Below are positions 11,142 through 19,995 of a stretch of DNA of 64,000 nucleotides, one piece after another (positions within the stretch are counted from its first letter, which is position 1; the number at the start of each line of letters is the position of its first letter). The notes under the pieces were generated by a model, which saw only the letters and a list, made by a program, of their open reading frames with translations, had not been told where the DNA came from and made no database searches. A program made the translations under genes and the position numbers. The DNA lies in NCBI RefSeq assembly GCF_002950945.1, contig NZ_CP012673.1:2852001-2916000 (forward strand), read 5' to 3'. This DNA comes from Sorangium cellulosum (GTDB lineage: Bacteria > Myxococcota_A > Polyangia > Polyangiales > Polyangiaceae).

Positions 11142-13457
11142 ATGAAATTCATCTGCGATAACTGTAAGGCCAAGTACCAGATCGGGGACGAGAAGGTCGC
11201 CGGCAAGATGGTACGCATGAAGTGCCGGCGGTGCGGGCACCTCGTTCAGGTCAGCGCGAGCGTCACCGAGAGCTCCGTGGCGCAGGCGCTCCCGGCCGAG
11301 CCGCCGCGCGCGGCGATCGACGACGTACACCTCGCCCCGCCGAGCGAGGACGCGCCGGCGGCCGCCGCGACCGCCATGGCGGGGGCGCCGGCTGCGGACG
11401 CCCGCGCCGCGGGGGGCCCGAAGCCGGCCGCCAGGCCTCCAGGGGCCGCGCCCCTCGGTCAGGCCGCGGCGCCTCCGCCGCCGAGGCCGGCGTCGCCGCC
11501 GGTCTCTCGCCCGGATGGCGCGCCTCGCCCTGCGGTCGCCCCGCGCTCCGCTCCCGGGGCGGTCGCGCGCCCGGCAGCGAGCCCTCGTTCTGGGCCGACC
11601 GCGCCGGCGTCCTCGGAAGCGCGGGCCCAGCCGTCCTCCGGAGCGCAGGCCCCGGCGGCGCCCGCTCCGGCGGCGCCCGTCCGGGCAGCGCCCGCTCCGG
11701 CTGCGCCCTTCCGGGCGGCGCCGGCCCCGGCAGCGCCGGCTCCGGCAGCTCCGATGCGGACGGCTCCGGTCGCGGCGGCGCCCGCTCCAGCGGCGCCCGT
11801 CGCCCGCGGGGCAGAGCCCGCGCCGCCGACGGGGATCGCCGGTGCCTTCAAGCGAACGATGTCCGAGGATCGGCCGCTCTCGAAGGCGCCGTCCGTGCGC
11901 GCGACGTCGAGCGAGGACTGGTACGTCGGGGTGGGGGGCGTCCCGCTCGGCCCGGTGCGGCTCGCCGTCATCCGGGAGAAAGCGCTGGCAGGCGCCGTGG
12001 ACGGCGATTCGCTGGTCTGGCGCGAGGGATTCGACGAGTGGCTGCCGCTGAAGAACTTCCCTGAGCTGCTCGAGATCGTCACCCAGGCCCAGGCCACCCG
12101 CGTGGCCGCTCCCGCGCGCCGCACCAGCACGATCTCTTCCGTCGGTCAGCCTCCCGGCCATCCTGCTGCCAGGGCCACCCCTCCTCCTTCGGCGAGGGTC
12201 CCCCCGCTCGCGCCTGCACCTGCCCCCGCGCGCGCGGCGGTGCGCGAGCCGGATCCTCCCGGCGTGAACGCACCGCCGCCGGCCGTTGCAGGCTCGGTGG
12301 CCGCCTTCTCGGCGGGGAGCCCCGCCGCGGCCCCGCAGCCTGCGTCCGCTCCGCACGTCACCGCGGTTCCGCCCGCAGCGGTGAGCGCGCCCGCAGCGGT
12401 GAGCGCGCCCGCAGCGGTGAGCGCGCCCGCAGCGGTGAGCGCGCCCGCAGCGGTGAGCGCGCCCGCTGCCGGGAGCGGCCCTGCTGGGACGAACGCACCG
12501 GCTCCGAGGAGCACGCCCGCTGCGTGGCCAGCCGGCCCGGGCAGCGTATCGGAGGCGCGCACAGCGGGATCTGCGCCGGGCGAGGTGCTCTCCGATCCCT
12601 TCGCCGTCAACAGGCTCGCCCCCCCCGCCGAGTCGTCGTCGAGGCCCACGCCGGCGCCGCCCACCGCGCCCAGCGTCGTTCGTCCCTCGGGGGGCCTGAC
12701 TCCCGGCGCGGAGCCCGCCCCCCTGGTGGCCACGCCGGCCAGCCTGGTGGAGACGGTCTCGCCGAGGCGGCGCTCGGGCATGAGCCCGATCGCGTACGCC
12801 TTCATCGCGATGGCCGCCGCCTTCGGCGGCGTCTCCGCCTACGTCCTGCTCTCTCCCAGGCCGCAGCCCGTGCAAATCGTCACGGCCCCGCAGGCGCAGA
12901 GCCAGCCGGTCGCCTTGCCGACGGCGGCGCCCCCGCCTCCGCCCAGCGTCGAGCCGGAAGCTCCTCCGCCGGCCGAGACCACATCGCCCCAGGCGGAGGT
13001 CGTCGCGCCGGGCAAGCCGGGGGCAACGGGCCAGCGCACCCAGCCGGACAAACCGGTCGCCTCGAGCACCCCGGCGCCCTTCGACCGGTCCGGGTTCGGC
13101 GCCGGGGTCCCCGGCCCCGCGTCAGGGCCGGGCAGCCAGGGCTCGGGCGCCGGTCAGAGCCAGCTCACGCAGGGGGAGATCTCGGGCGTCGTCGAGACGA
13201 ACCGGCCCGGCGTCCGGCGCCATTGCTGGCAGCCCGCCCTCGACGCGCGCGCCCGCAACGCGTCCAGCACCGCCCGGGTCACGGCCTCCGTGGTCATCGG
13301 CGCCTCGGGCGCCGTCCAGTCCGCCTCGGCCAGCGGCTCGGAGAAGGACTACCCAGGCCTGTCGAGCTGCATCGCCTCGCGGATCAAGTCCTGGCGGTTC
13401 CCTCCTTCCTCGGGCTCCACCCCGGTGAGCATCCCCTTCGTTTTCGCTGCCCAGTAA
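11142..13457 (+). CDS. Zinc ribbon, GYF, TM and TonB-like C-terminal protein (AgmX/GltJ-like)
   Basis: A 771-aa protein. An N-terminal MJ0042-type zinc ribbon has C5, C8, C28 and C31. A long Pro/Ala-rich region follows, then a GYF-type domain at about 259-310 ([14 protein letters not shown] ... [11 protein letters not shown]). A second low-complexity stretch contains five SAPAAV repeats. A single TM helix lies at about 550-570, and a periplasmic C-terminal domain (about 680-771) resembles the AgmX/TonB C-terminal fold. The same architecture is known for AgmX/GltJ of the Myxococcus gliding machinery. Function here is inferred from architecture only. Confidence 0.75.
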   Translation: MKFICDNCKAKYQIGDEKVAGKMVRMKCRRCGHLVQVSASVTESSVAQALPAEPPRAAIDDVHLAPPSEDAPAAAATAMAGAPAADARAAGGPKPAARPPGAAPLGQAAAPPPPRPASPPVSRPDGAPRPAVAPRSAPGAVARPAASPRSGPTAPASSEARAQPSSGAQAPAAPAPAAPVRAAPAPAAPFRAAPAPAAPAPAAPMRTAPVAAAPAPAAPVARGAEPAPPTGIAGAFKRTMSEDRPLSKAPSVRATSSEDWYVGVGGVPLGPVRLAVIREKALAGAVDGDSLVWREGFDEWLPLKNFPELLEIVTQAQATRVAAPARRTSTISSVGQPPGHPAARATPPPSARVPPLAPAPAPARAAVREPDPPGVNAPPPAVAGSVAAFSAGSPAAAPQPASAPHVTAVPPAAVSAPAAVSAPAAVSAPAAVSAPAAVSAPAAGSGPAGTNAPAPRSTPAAWPAGPGSVSEARTAGSAPGEVLSDPFAVNRLAPPAESSSRPTPAPPTAPSVVRPSGGLTPGAEPAPLVATPASLVETVSPRRRSGMSPIAYAFIAMAAAFGGVSAYVLLSPRPQPVQIVTAPQAQSQPVALPTAAPPPPPSVEPEAPPPAETTSPQAEVVAPGKPGATGQRTQPDKPVASSTPAPFDRSGFGAGVPGPASGPGSQGSGAGQSQLTQGEISGVVETNRPGVRRHCWQPALDARARNASSTARVTASVVIGASGAVQSASASGSEKDYPGLSSCIASRIKSWRFPPSSGSTPVSIPFVFAAQ
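12371..12460 (+). repeat. Five perfect 18-bp repeats inside the ZnR-GYF gene
   Basis: GCCCGCAGCGGTGAGCGC is repeated five times without a mismatch (12371-12460), encoding a run of SAPAAV hexapeptides in the disordered linker. The period is a multiple of three, so copy-number change keeps the reading frame. Identity at the DNA level suggests recent slippage expansion. Confidence 0.92.
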
Positions 13458-13540
13458 AGCGCGCGCCCCGTGTGGGGAAGGCCGCGCTGACGGGGCGCCG
13501 CGCTTTACGTCGGACCGGGCAGGCGGTAATCGACGCGATC

Positions 13541-13945
13541 ATGGCAGAGCGCAAAGTCCGAATCCTCGTGGCGAAGCCCGGCCTCGACGGCCACGACCGC
13601 GGCGCCAAGGTCGTCGCCCGAGCCCTCCGCGACGCGGGCTTCGAGGTCGTCTACACGGGCCTGCACCAGACGCCCGACATGATCGCCTCCGCCGCGGTGC
13701 AAGAGGACGTCGACGCCGTCGGGCTGTCGATCATGTCCGGAGCTCACAACACCCTCTTCCCCGCCGTGATCGAGGCCCTGCGCAAGCACGGCGCCGACGA
13801 CATCGTGGTGTTCGGCGGGGGCATCATCCCCGACGAGGACATCGAGCGCCTCCAGAAGGCCGGCGTGAAGGGCGTCTTCACCCCCGGGACCACCCTGAAG
13901 TCGATCGTGGAGTGGGTCCAGACCCACGTGACCCCCCACACCTGA
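13541..13945 (+). CDS. Cobalamin-binding subunit of a methylmalonyl-CoA mutase-type enzyme
   Basis: A 134-aa protein that is entirely a B12-binding domain: [18 protein letters not shown] carries the D-x-H-x-x-G motif whose His coordinates cobalt, followed by GLSIMSGAH and VFGGGIIP. It matches the C-terminal domain of methylmalonyl-CoA mutase, here a separate small subunit. Such small subunits pair with a separate catalytic TIM-barrel subunit, which is not in the window. Start is ATG 13541. The 3' end carries the first copy of a motif repeated downstream. Confidence 0.88.
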   Translation: MAERKVRILVAKPGLDGHDRGAKVVARALRDAGFEVVYTGLHQTPDMIASAAVQEDVDAVGLSIMSGAHNTLFPAVIEALRKHGADDIVVFGGGIIPDEDIERLQKAGVKGVFTPGTTLKSIVEWVQTHVTPHT

Positions 13946-14408
13946 GCCCCCCGAAGCGGTCCAGACCCACGCGACCCCACCGCTGACCCCCCGACGGCGA
14001 TCGCGGGGCAGGTCCAGACCTGCGGGACCCCCACCGCGGATCGCACCCCCGGCGCGCCTCCCCACTCTCCCCCACCACGCGCCTCCCCACTCTCCCCCAC
14101 CACGAAGCTCCCCGCCGGGATCCTCCCCCGGGAATGCAGCCTCGCTGAGTCCGTCCGGCTCATGAGGCCCCCTTCCGTCCCGAGACATACGTGCTGCGGC
14201 GTATGCATCGGTAATATTTAATACTTTATTTTCTTTCTTGCGCTCTTCGTCATTTCCCGTCCGCGACCGCCCCCGAGGTGCTCCCCACTTCATCCCACGG
14301 GCCCACGTTGCGTTTGTCGAGCAGGAACTCCCCGAATTTATTGCGGATTACTGTGTGTGCAAATGCCCTACATAGGCGGCGGATGAGGTCCAGAAAACTC
14401 CCAAACTG
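13946..14408. other. Intergenic stretch with direct repeats and an AT-rich island
   Basis: No gene is convincing here. A GGTCCAGACC(C/T)(A/G)CG.GACCCC motif occurs at 13915-13935 (inside the preceding gene), 13958-13978 and 14011-14032. A 25-bp unit is duplicated head to tail (14054-14078 and 14079-14103). Positions about 14205-14240 are strikingly AT-rich for this window (GTAATATTTAATACTTTATT), possibly a promoter, upstream element or protein-binding site ahead of the dcw cluster. Confidence 0.6.
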
Positions 14409-14464
14409 TTGACACTCGGCACCTCCCTCCGTAGCGTGGCGGAGCTTCGTGGGAAGAAGTGGCA
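14409..14464 (+). promoter_or_regulatory. dcw cluster promoter with possible MraZ site
   Basis: TTGACA (14409-14414) is followed 17 bp later by TAGCGT (14432-14437), the best sigma-70 candidate before mraZ. Just downstream TGGGA (14450-14454) and TGGCA (14460-14464) are 10 bp apart start to start, similar to the TGGGN direct repeats bound by MraZ in other bacteria. The second half-site is imperfect and I see no third copy. Confidence 0.5.
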
Positions 14465-14548
14465 GAGAATGTCACGACGCGGCGTGCACCCGGTGGAGCA
14501 ACGCGTCGCCAAGCCCTCGGCGGGACGGGCCAGCCGGAGCTGGGGTCG

Positions 14549-15007
14549 ATGAGCACGATGTTTCGCGGTCACTTCGAGCACGCGATCGACGCGAAGGGGC
14601 GCACGAGCCTCCCTTCGCGCTTTCGCGACGTGCTCGCGGCCGCGAACGACCTGCGCATGGTCATCACCCCGGCCCTCTTCGACCCCTGTCTGCACGCCTA
14701 CCCGATGCGCGCCTGGGAAGAGCTGGAGGCCAAGATCGCCGCGCTGCCGCAGTTCGATTCCAACGTCGTCGCGTTCCGGCGCCGCTACCTGTCCGCCGCC
14801 GTCGAGTGCGACCTCGACAAACAGGGCCGCATCCTCATCCCGCCGTCCCTCCGCGAGCACGCCGGCCTCGCCAAGGACGTGCTGTGGGCAGGGATGGGGC
14901 AGACGATCGAGCTCTGGTCGACGGAGCGGTGGAAGGCCGCCCAGCAGATGAACGAGGCCGAGCTCCAGAGCTTCAAGACCGCCATCGCGGAGCAGTTCCG
15001 CCTATGA
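14549..15007 (+). CDS. mraZ: Transcriptional regulator MraZ
   Basis: A 152-aa protein with the two tandem AbrB-like (SpoVT/MraZ) halves: MFRGHFEHAIDAKGRTSLPSRFR and CDLDKQGRILIPPSLREHAGL. MraZ forms ring-shaped oligomers and regulates its own dcw operon. ATG 14549 is chosen because it leaves only a short leader before the conserved GHFEHAID; an open frame extends upstream through the promoter and is unlikely to be translated. The stop overlaps the rsmH start in ATGA. First gene of the division/cell-wall cluster. Confidence 0.93.
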   Translation: MSTMFRGHFEHAIDAKGRTSLPSRFRDVLAAANDLRMVITPALFDPCLHAYPMRAWEELEAKIAALPQFDSNVVAFRRRYLSAAVECDLDKQGRILIPPSLREHAGLAKDVLWAGMGQTIELWSTERWKAAQQMNEAELQSFKTAIAEQFRL

Positions 15008-15951
15008 ACGTCGTCAATGTAGTCCCCATGCACCTGCCCCCCCCGCCGCCGCGCCCGCGCAGCGCGCCGCACGTCACCGTCCTCGGACGTGAGGCGATCG
15101 CCGCCCTCTCACCTTCCAGCCAGGGCATCTACGTCGACGCCACCCTCGGCGCCGGCGGCCACGCCGAGGCCATCCTCGAGACCCCCGGCGCGCGCGTCAT
15201 CGGGATCGACCGCGACGAGCGCGCCCTCGACATCGCGCGCGCCCGGCTCGCCCGCATGGGGGACCGGGTGACCTACGTCCACGGCGAGTTCTCCGAGATC
15301 GAGCGGCACCTCGCCGCCCTCGGCGTCCCGCACGTCGACGGCCTGCTCGCCGACATCGGCGTGAGCTCGATGCAGCTCGACGACCCGGCCCGCGGCATGA
15401 GCTTCCGCGCCGAGGGGCCGCTCGACATGCGGATGGACCCGAGCCGCGGCGAGACGGCGCTCGAGCTCATCGAGCGGCTCAGCGACGAGGAGCTCGCGGA
15501 CCTCATCTACCGCTACGGCGAGGAGCGCCGCAGCCGGCGGGTCGCGCGCTGCATCAAGCAGGCGCGCGACAGCGGCGAGCTCGAGACGACGCTCGATCTG
15601 CGGCGCGCCGTGGTGCGCGCGGTCGGGCCGGCGCGCATCGGGGGCGTGGATCCGGCGACGCGCACCTTCCAGGCGCTGCGCATCGCCGTGAACGGAGAGC
15701 TCGACGAGCTCGAGGCGCTGCTCGCCGCGGCGCCCCGGATCGTCGCGCCCGGCGGGGTGATCGCCGTGATCTCCTTCCACTCGCTCGAGGACCGCATCGT
15801 CAAGCGCGCGCTGCGCGAGCCGGAGACGTGGCAGCCGCTCACGAAGAAGCCCGTGACCGCGGGCGACGACGAGATCGAAGGCAACCCGAGGGCCCGCAGC
15901 GCGAAGCTCCGCGCGGCGCGGCGGGTCTCCGGCGCGGAGGCGCTCACGTGA
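15004..15951 (+). CDS. rsmH: 16S rRNA (cytosine1402-N4)-methyltransferase
   Basis: A 315-aa SAM-dependent methyltransferase (formerly MraW). Motifs: YVDATLGAGGHAEAIL (SAM loop), GIDRDERAL, DGLLADIGVSSMQLDDPARGMSF, and ISFHSLEDRIVKR near the C-terminus. It methylates C1402 of 16S rRNA in the P site. ATG 15004 lies in the ATGA overlap with mraZ; the Met at 15028 before a proline run is a possible alternative start. The family lies next to mraZ in most dcw clusters. Confidence 0.96.
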   Translation: MNVVNVVPMHLPPPPPRPRSAPHVTVLGREAIAALSPSSQGIYVDATLGAGGHAEAILETPGARVIGIDRDERALDIARARLARMGDRVTYVHGEFSEIERHLAALGVPHVDGLLADIGVSSMQLDDPARGMSFRAEGPLDMRMDPSRGETALELIERLSDEELADLIYRYGEERRSRRVARCIKQARDSGELETTLDLRRAVVRAVGPARIGGVDPATRTFQALRIAVNGELDELEALLAAAPRIVAPGGVIAVISFHSLEDRIVKRALREPETWQPLTKKPVTAGDDEIEGNPRARSAKLRAARRVSGAEALT

Positions 15952-16310
15952 CGCAGCGGCCGTTCCTCGCGCTCTGGACGCTCGCGGTCGCCGCGACCGT
16001 GGCGGCGTTCGTCGTGCACCTCGCGCTGCGCGGGCGAACGGTCGACCTCGGCTACCGCCTCGGGCGGGCGCGCGCCGAGCAGGCGCGGCTGCGCGAGGTG
16101 AAGCGGGTGCTCTCGCTCGAGGCCGCGAGCTACGAGACGCCGCAGCGCGTGGAGATGGTCGCCCGCACGCTGCTCGGCATGACGCCGCCGCCGCCCGAGC
16201 GCGTCATCCCGGTGCGCGGGTACACCGCGCCGGTCGGCGAGCGCGAGCGCGAGTCGACGGACGGCGAGGCCGGCCGCGCGCCGTCGCCCGCGAGCGAGGC
16301 GCAGGAATGA
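15948..16310 (+). CDS. ftsL: Cell division protein FtsL
   Basis: A 120-aa bitopic membrane protein with a short cytoplasmic tail, one TM helix (about 7-27, LALWTLAVAATVAAFVVHLAL) and a periplasmic Arg/Leu/Glu heptad region (about 36-60). Sequence similarity in this family is weak; the call rests on size, topology and position between rsmH and ftsI. FtsL works in the FtsQLB complex that activates FtsWI. Start GTG overlaps the rsmH stop; its stop overlaps the ftsI start. The Pro/Glu-rich C-terminal tail is unremarkable. Confidence 0.8.
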   Translation: MTQRPFLALWTLAVAATVAAFVVHLALRGRTVDLGYRLGRARAEQARLREVKRVLSLEAASYETPQRVEMVARTLLGMTPPPPERVIPVRGYTAPVGERERESTDGEAGRAPSPASEAQE

Positions 16311-18394
16311 GGAACCTCGACCCCCGGCGCGCCCGCTGGATCCGCATCCGCATGGGGCTGCTCTGCGGCCTCATGGCGCTCGGGCTGGGCGGCGTCGTGT
16401 CCGGCGCCTACCGCATCGAGGTCGAGGACGGGGACGCGTGGTACGACCTCGCGGAGCGGCAGCGCCAGCGGCGGCTCCACATCACGCCGAAGCGCGGCAC
16501 CATCTACGACCGGAACGGCGCGCCGCTCGCCGAGAGCGTGGAGGTGCCCAGCGTCTCCGTGGACGCGGTCGAGATGCTCCGCGGCATCGACGAGAAGTAC
16601 ATCCCGACGCAGATCCAGCAGTACGCCGAGCGCATCGCGCAGGCGCTCTCGCTGCCGGTCGAGGACGTCGCGGAGAAGCTCGGCCGGCGGCGCCGCTTCG
16701 CCTGGCTCAAGCGCCGCATCTCCGAGCAGGAGGTCGAGAACGTCCGCGCGCTCTCGGCCCGGACGCAGCGCTACCCGGTGCGCGGGCTCGTGATCGAGGG
16801 CGAGGGGCGCCGCTTCTACCCGAACCGGGAGCTCGCCGGGCCGCTGCTCGGCTTCGTCGCGACCGACGGGGAGGGGAAGGAGGGGGTCGAGCTCAGCCTC
16901 GAGCACGAGCTCCGCGGCAACGCGTCGGAGGTGCGCGGGCTCCGCGATCGATCGGGGCGGCTCATCTTCTCCGAGGGGATCGAGGACGAGCAGGCGCTCG
17001 CCGGGCACAACGTCCACCTGACGATCGACAAGGGGATCCAGTTCACCGCGGAGCGCGAGCTCCAGGCGGCGATGAAGACCTACGAGGCGCTCGGGGGATC
17101 GATCGTCGTGGTCGATCCGGAGAGCGGGGAGATCCTCGCGATGGCGAGCGCCCCGGGGTTCAACCCGAACGACTACTCGTCGAGCGATCCGGGGTCGCGG
17201 CGCAACCGCTGCGTGGTCGATCGCTTCGAGCCGGGATCGACGATGAAGGTGTTCGCCATCGCGAGCGCGCTCGCGGCGAAGAGCGTCTCCCCGAGCGCGA
17301 CCATCTACTGCGAGGAGGGGAACATGGCGATCGACAACGTCGTGATCCACGACACGCACGTGCACAAGTGGCTGACGCTCCCGCAGATCCTCGCCCAGTC
17401 GTCGAACATCGGCACGGCGAAGATCGCGCTCGGGCTCGGCGAGCAGCGGCTGTACGAGGGCTTCCGCCGGTTCGGCTTCGGGGACCTCACCGGCGTGCCG
17501 CTGCCGGGCGAGTCCGTGGGCGTGCTCCGGCCGCGCGGCCGCCCGTGGGTCCAGGTCGAGACCGCGGCGGCCGCGTTCGGCCAGGGGATCAGCGTGACCA
17601 CGCTGCAGCTCGCCATGGCCATGGCGTCGATCGCCAACCGCGGGCGGCTGCTCGAGCCCATCCTGATCAAGCGGATCACCGACGGCACGGGCGTCACGCT
17701 GTCCGAGGCGTCGCCGCGCGTGCGCCGCGATGCGGTGCCCGCGACGATCGCGCGGATGATGTCGGAGATGCTCGTCGCGGTGACCGAGGGCGACGGGACC
17801 GGCGTCGAGGCGACCATCCCGGGCTTCCGCGTCGCGGGGAAGACGGGCACGGCGCAGAAAATCGACCCCGCGACGGGCAGGTACACCGACACGCACTACG
17901 TGGCGTCGTTCGCCGGCTTCGTCCCGGCCGAGCGGCCGCGGCTCGCCATCGCCGTGGTGCTCGACGAGCCGCTGGGCGGCACCTACGGCGGCGGCTCGGT
18001 CGCGGCGCCCGTGTTCCGGCGGGTCGGCGAGATGGCGCTGCGGTACCTGGGCGTCACGCCGCGCGGGAGCGTGCCGATGAAGCTGTCGGAGATCTCGGAG
18101 CAGTCCGGGGCGGACATCGCGGCGAACACCTACCAGGTGCTGAGCGAGGCCCGCGCCGCGGCGGCGCCGATCACGACCGCGGTGGTCACCCCGTCCGCGC
18201 CGCTCAAGAGCGGGGAGCTGCGCGTCCCCGATCTCACCGGGCTGCCGCAGCGCGAGGCGGTGAAGAGCGCCGCCGCGATCGGGCTCGACCCGAGCATCGA
18301 GGGCACGGGGAGGCTCACGCGCCAGGAGCCTCCGCCCGGGACCGTGTTGCCCAAGGGCTCGCCCCTGAAGCTCATCTTCGAGCCCCCCACATGA
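16307..18394 (+). CDS. ftsI: Septal peptidoglycan transpeptidase FtsI (PBP3) with PASTA domain
   Basis: A 695-aa class B penicillin-binding protein: N-terminal TM helix (about 14-35), PBP dimerisation domain starting at KRGTIYDRNG, transpeptidase domain with S-T-M-K (active Ser at about 310), SSN (about 365) and KTGTAQ (about 511-516). One C-terminal PASTA domain begins at RVPDLTGLPQREAV. It crosslinks septal peptidoglycan with FtsW. The PASTA domain is more usual in Gram-positive FtsI/PBP2x and in some deltaproteobacteria. It overlaps ftsL and murE by 4 bp. Confidence 0.95.
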   Translation: MRNLDPRRARWIRIRMGLLCGLMALGLGGVVSGAYRIEVEDGDAWYDLAERQRQRRLHITPKRGTIYDRNGAPLAESVEVPSVSVDAVEMLRGIDEKYIPTQIQQYAERIAQALSLPVEDVAEKLGRRRRFAWLKRRISEQEVENVRALSARTQRYPVRGLVIEGEGRRFYPNRELAGPLLGFVATDGEGKEGVELSLEHELRGNASEVRGLRDRSGRLIFSEGIEDEQALAGHNVHLTIDKGIQFTAERELQAAMKTYEALGGSIVVVDPESGEILAMASAPGFNPNDYSSSDPGSRRNRCVVDRFEPGSTMKVFAIASALAAKSVSPSATIYCEEGNMAIDNVVIHDTHVHKWLTLPQILAQSSNIGTAKIALGLGEQRLYEGFRRFGFGDLTGVPLPGESVGVLRPRGRPWVQVETAAAAFGQGISVTTLQLAMAMASIANRGRLLEPILIKRITDGTGVTLSEASPRVRRDAVPATIARMMSEMLVAVTEGDGTGVEATIPGFRVAGKTGTAQKIDPATGRYTDTHYVASFAGFVPAERPRLAIAVVLDEPLGGTYGGGSVAAPVFRRVGEMALRYLGVTPRGSVPMKLSEISEQSGADIAANTYQVLSEARAAAAPITTAVVTPSAPLKSGELRVPDLTGLPQREAVKSAAAIGLDPSIEGTGRLTRQEPPPGTVLPKGSPLKLIFEPPT

Positions 18395-19995
18395 CAGCGC
18401 GCGAGCCCACCGACACCGCCGCTCCCGGGGCCGCGTTCGCGATGCGCCTCGGCGACGTGCTGCGCGAGCTCCCGGGCGCCGCGCTCCACCCGCCGGAGGC
18501 CGCGGACACGATCGTGTCGGGCGTGCACCTCGACTCGCGCAAGGTCGCCGCGGGCGACATCTTCGTCGCGCGCGCGGGCGCGCGGGCGCACGGCGAGCGC
18601 TTCATCCCGGAGGCGGTCGCGCGCGGCGCGCGGGCGATCGTCGTCGCCCGCGGGAGCGCGGCTGACACGCTCGGCGTCGCGCGCGTCGAGGTGCCCGACG
18701 TGCCGCTCGCGCTGGCCCAGGCCGCGGCGGTGGTCTACGGGCACCCGACCTTCACGCTCGACGTCGTCGGCATCACCGGCACGAACGGCAAGACGACGAC
18801 GGCCCACCTCGTCCAGGCCTGCATCGACCGGTGCGGCGGGCGGGCCGGGATCGTCGGGACGCTCGGCTACCGCTTCGGCGATCTCGATCTGCCCGCGTCC
18901 CACACGAGCCCCGAGGCGGACGATCTCGCCCGCGTCGCGGCGGCGATGATCGCGCGCGGCGCCACGCACCTCGTGATGGAGGTCTCGTCGATCGCGCTCG
19001 CCGCGAAGCGCGCCGACGCGATCCGCTTTCGCGTCGCCGTGTTCACGAACCTCACCCAGGATCATCTCGACTACCACGGCACGATGGACGCCTACGCCGC
19101 GGCCAAGGCGCGCCTGTTCGTCGAGCTCGGGCCCGGCGCCGCCGCCATCAACGTCGACGACGCCTTCGGGCGGAAGCTCGTCGAGATGCTCGCCCCGGGA
19201 GGGCCCTCGCGTCCGCCCGCGGCGACGCTCGCGCGGTACTCGACGCAGGTGGGCGCCGGCCCGGACGCGGCGGAGATCGCCCCCGTCGCGCTCGAGCACG
19301 CCGCGGGCGGCATCTCCATCCGCGCCCGGACGCCGGCCGGCGAGGTCACCCTCCGCTCCCCGCTGCTCGGCGCGCACAACGCCTCGAACCTGCTCGCCGC
19401 CCTGTCCGTGGCGCACTTGCTCGGGCTCGACCTCCACGACGCCGCCGCGGCGCTCTCCGCGCCGATCCAGGTCCCTGGCCGCCTCGAGCGCTGCGATACG
19501 CCGGGCGACGACGACGTGATCGTGCTCGTCGACTACGCCCACACGCCGGACGCCCTGGCCCGCGTGCTCGCGAGCGTCCGCGCCCTCGGCCAGGGGCGCG
19601 TCCTCTGCGTCTTCGGGTGCGGCGGGGATCGCGATCCGCTGAAGCGGCCGCAGATGGGCGAGGCCGTCGGGCGCGCCGCCGACGTCGCGGTCGTCACCAA
19701 CGACAACCCGCGGAGCGAGGATCCGCGCGCGATCGCCGACGCCATCCTGCCGGGGCTCGCCGCCGGGCGCGCGCGCGTGGTGGTCGAGCTCGACCGCGCG
19801 CGGGCGATCGAGCGCGCGGTGCTCGACGCGGCGCCGGGGGACCTCGTCCTCATCGCGGGCAAGGGCCACGAGCCGTACCAGATCATCGGAGCCGTCACGC
19901 TCCCGTTCGATGACCGCGACGAGGCGCGCCGCGCGCTCGCCGCGCGCCGCGCTCGGCCCTGGGCCGATCGGCAGGACCACGGAGGTGCGGCGTGA
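18391..19995 (+). CDS. murE: UDP-MurNAc-tripeptide synthetase (meso-diaminopimelate adding)
   Basis: A 534-aa Mur ligase. N-terminal domain motif SGVHLDSRKVAAGDIFVA, ATP loop GITGTNGKTTTAH, GTLGYR, SHTSPEADDL, TNLTQDHLDYHGT, and DYAHTPDAL. The specificity motif DNPRSEDP at about residue 438 is the meso-DAP type, so the stem peptide should carry DAP. ATG 18391 lies in the ATGA overlap with ftsI. The C-terminus ends in an Arg/Ala-rich extension. The next gene is mraY; murF, which usually follows murE, is absent. Confidence 0.96.
   Translation: MTAREPTDTAAPGAAFAMRLGDVLRELPGAALHPPEAADTIVSGVHLDSRKVAAGDIFVARAGARAHGERFIPEAVARGARAIVVARGSAADTLGVARVEVPDVPLALAQAAAVVYGHPTFTLDVVGITGTNGKTTTAHLVQACIDRCGGRAGIVGTLGYRFGDLDLPASHTSPEADDLARVAAAMIARGATHLVMEVSSIALAAKRADAIRFRVAVFTNLTQDHLDYHGTMDAYAAAKARLFVELGPGAAAINVDDAFGRKLVEMLAPGGPSRPPAATLARYSTQVGAGPDAAEIAPVALEHAAGGISIRARTPAGEVTLRSPLLGAHNASNLLAALSVAHLLGLDLHDAAAALSAPIQVPGRLERCDTPGDDDVIVLVDYAHTPDALARVLASVRALGQGRVLCVFGCGGDRDPLKRPQMGEAVGRAADVAVVTNDNPRSEDPRAIADAILPGLAAGRARVVVELDRARAIERAVLDAAPGDLVLIAGKGHEPYQIIGAVTLPFDDRDEARRALAARRARPWADRQDHGGAA

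Noticed and set aside
16438..19995. A single 1185-aa protein spanning ftsI and murE
   Set aside because: The first 650 codons are a shadow frame of ftsI; only the part from 18391 has Mur ligase motifs.
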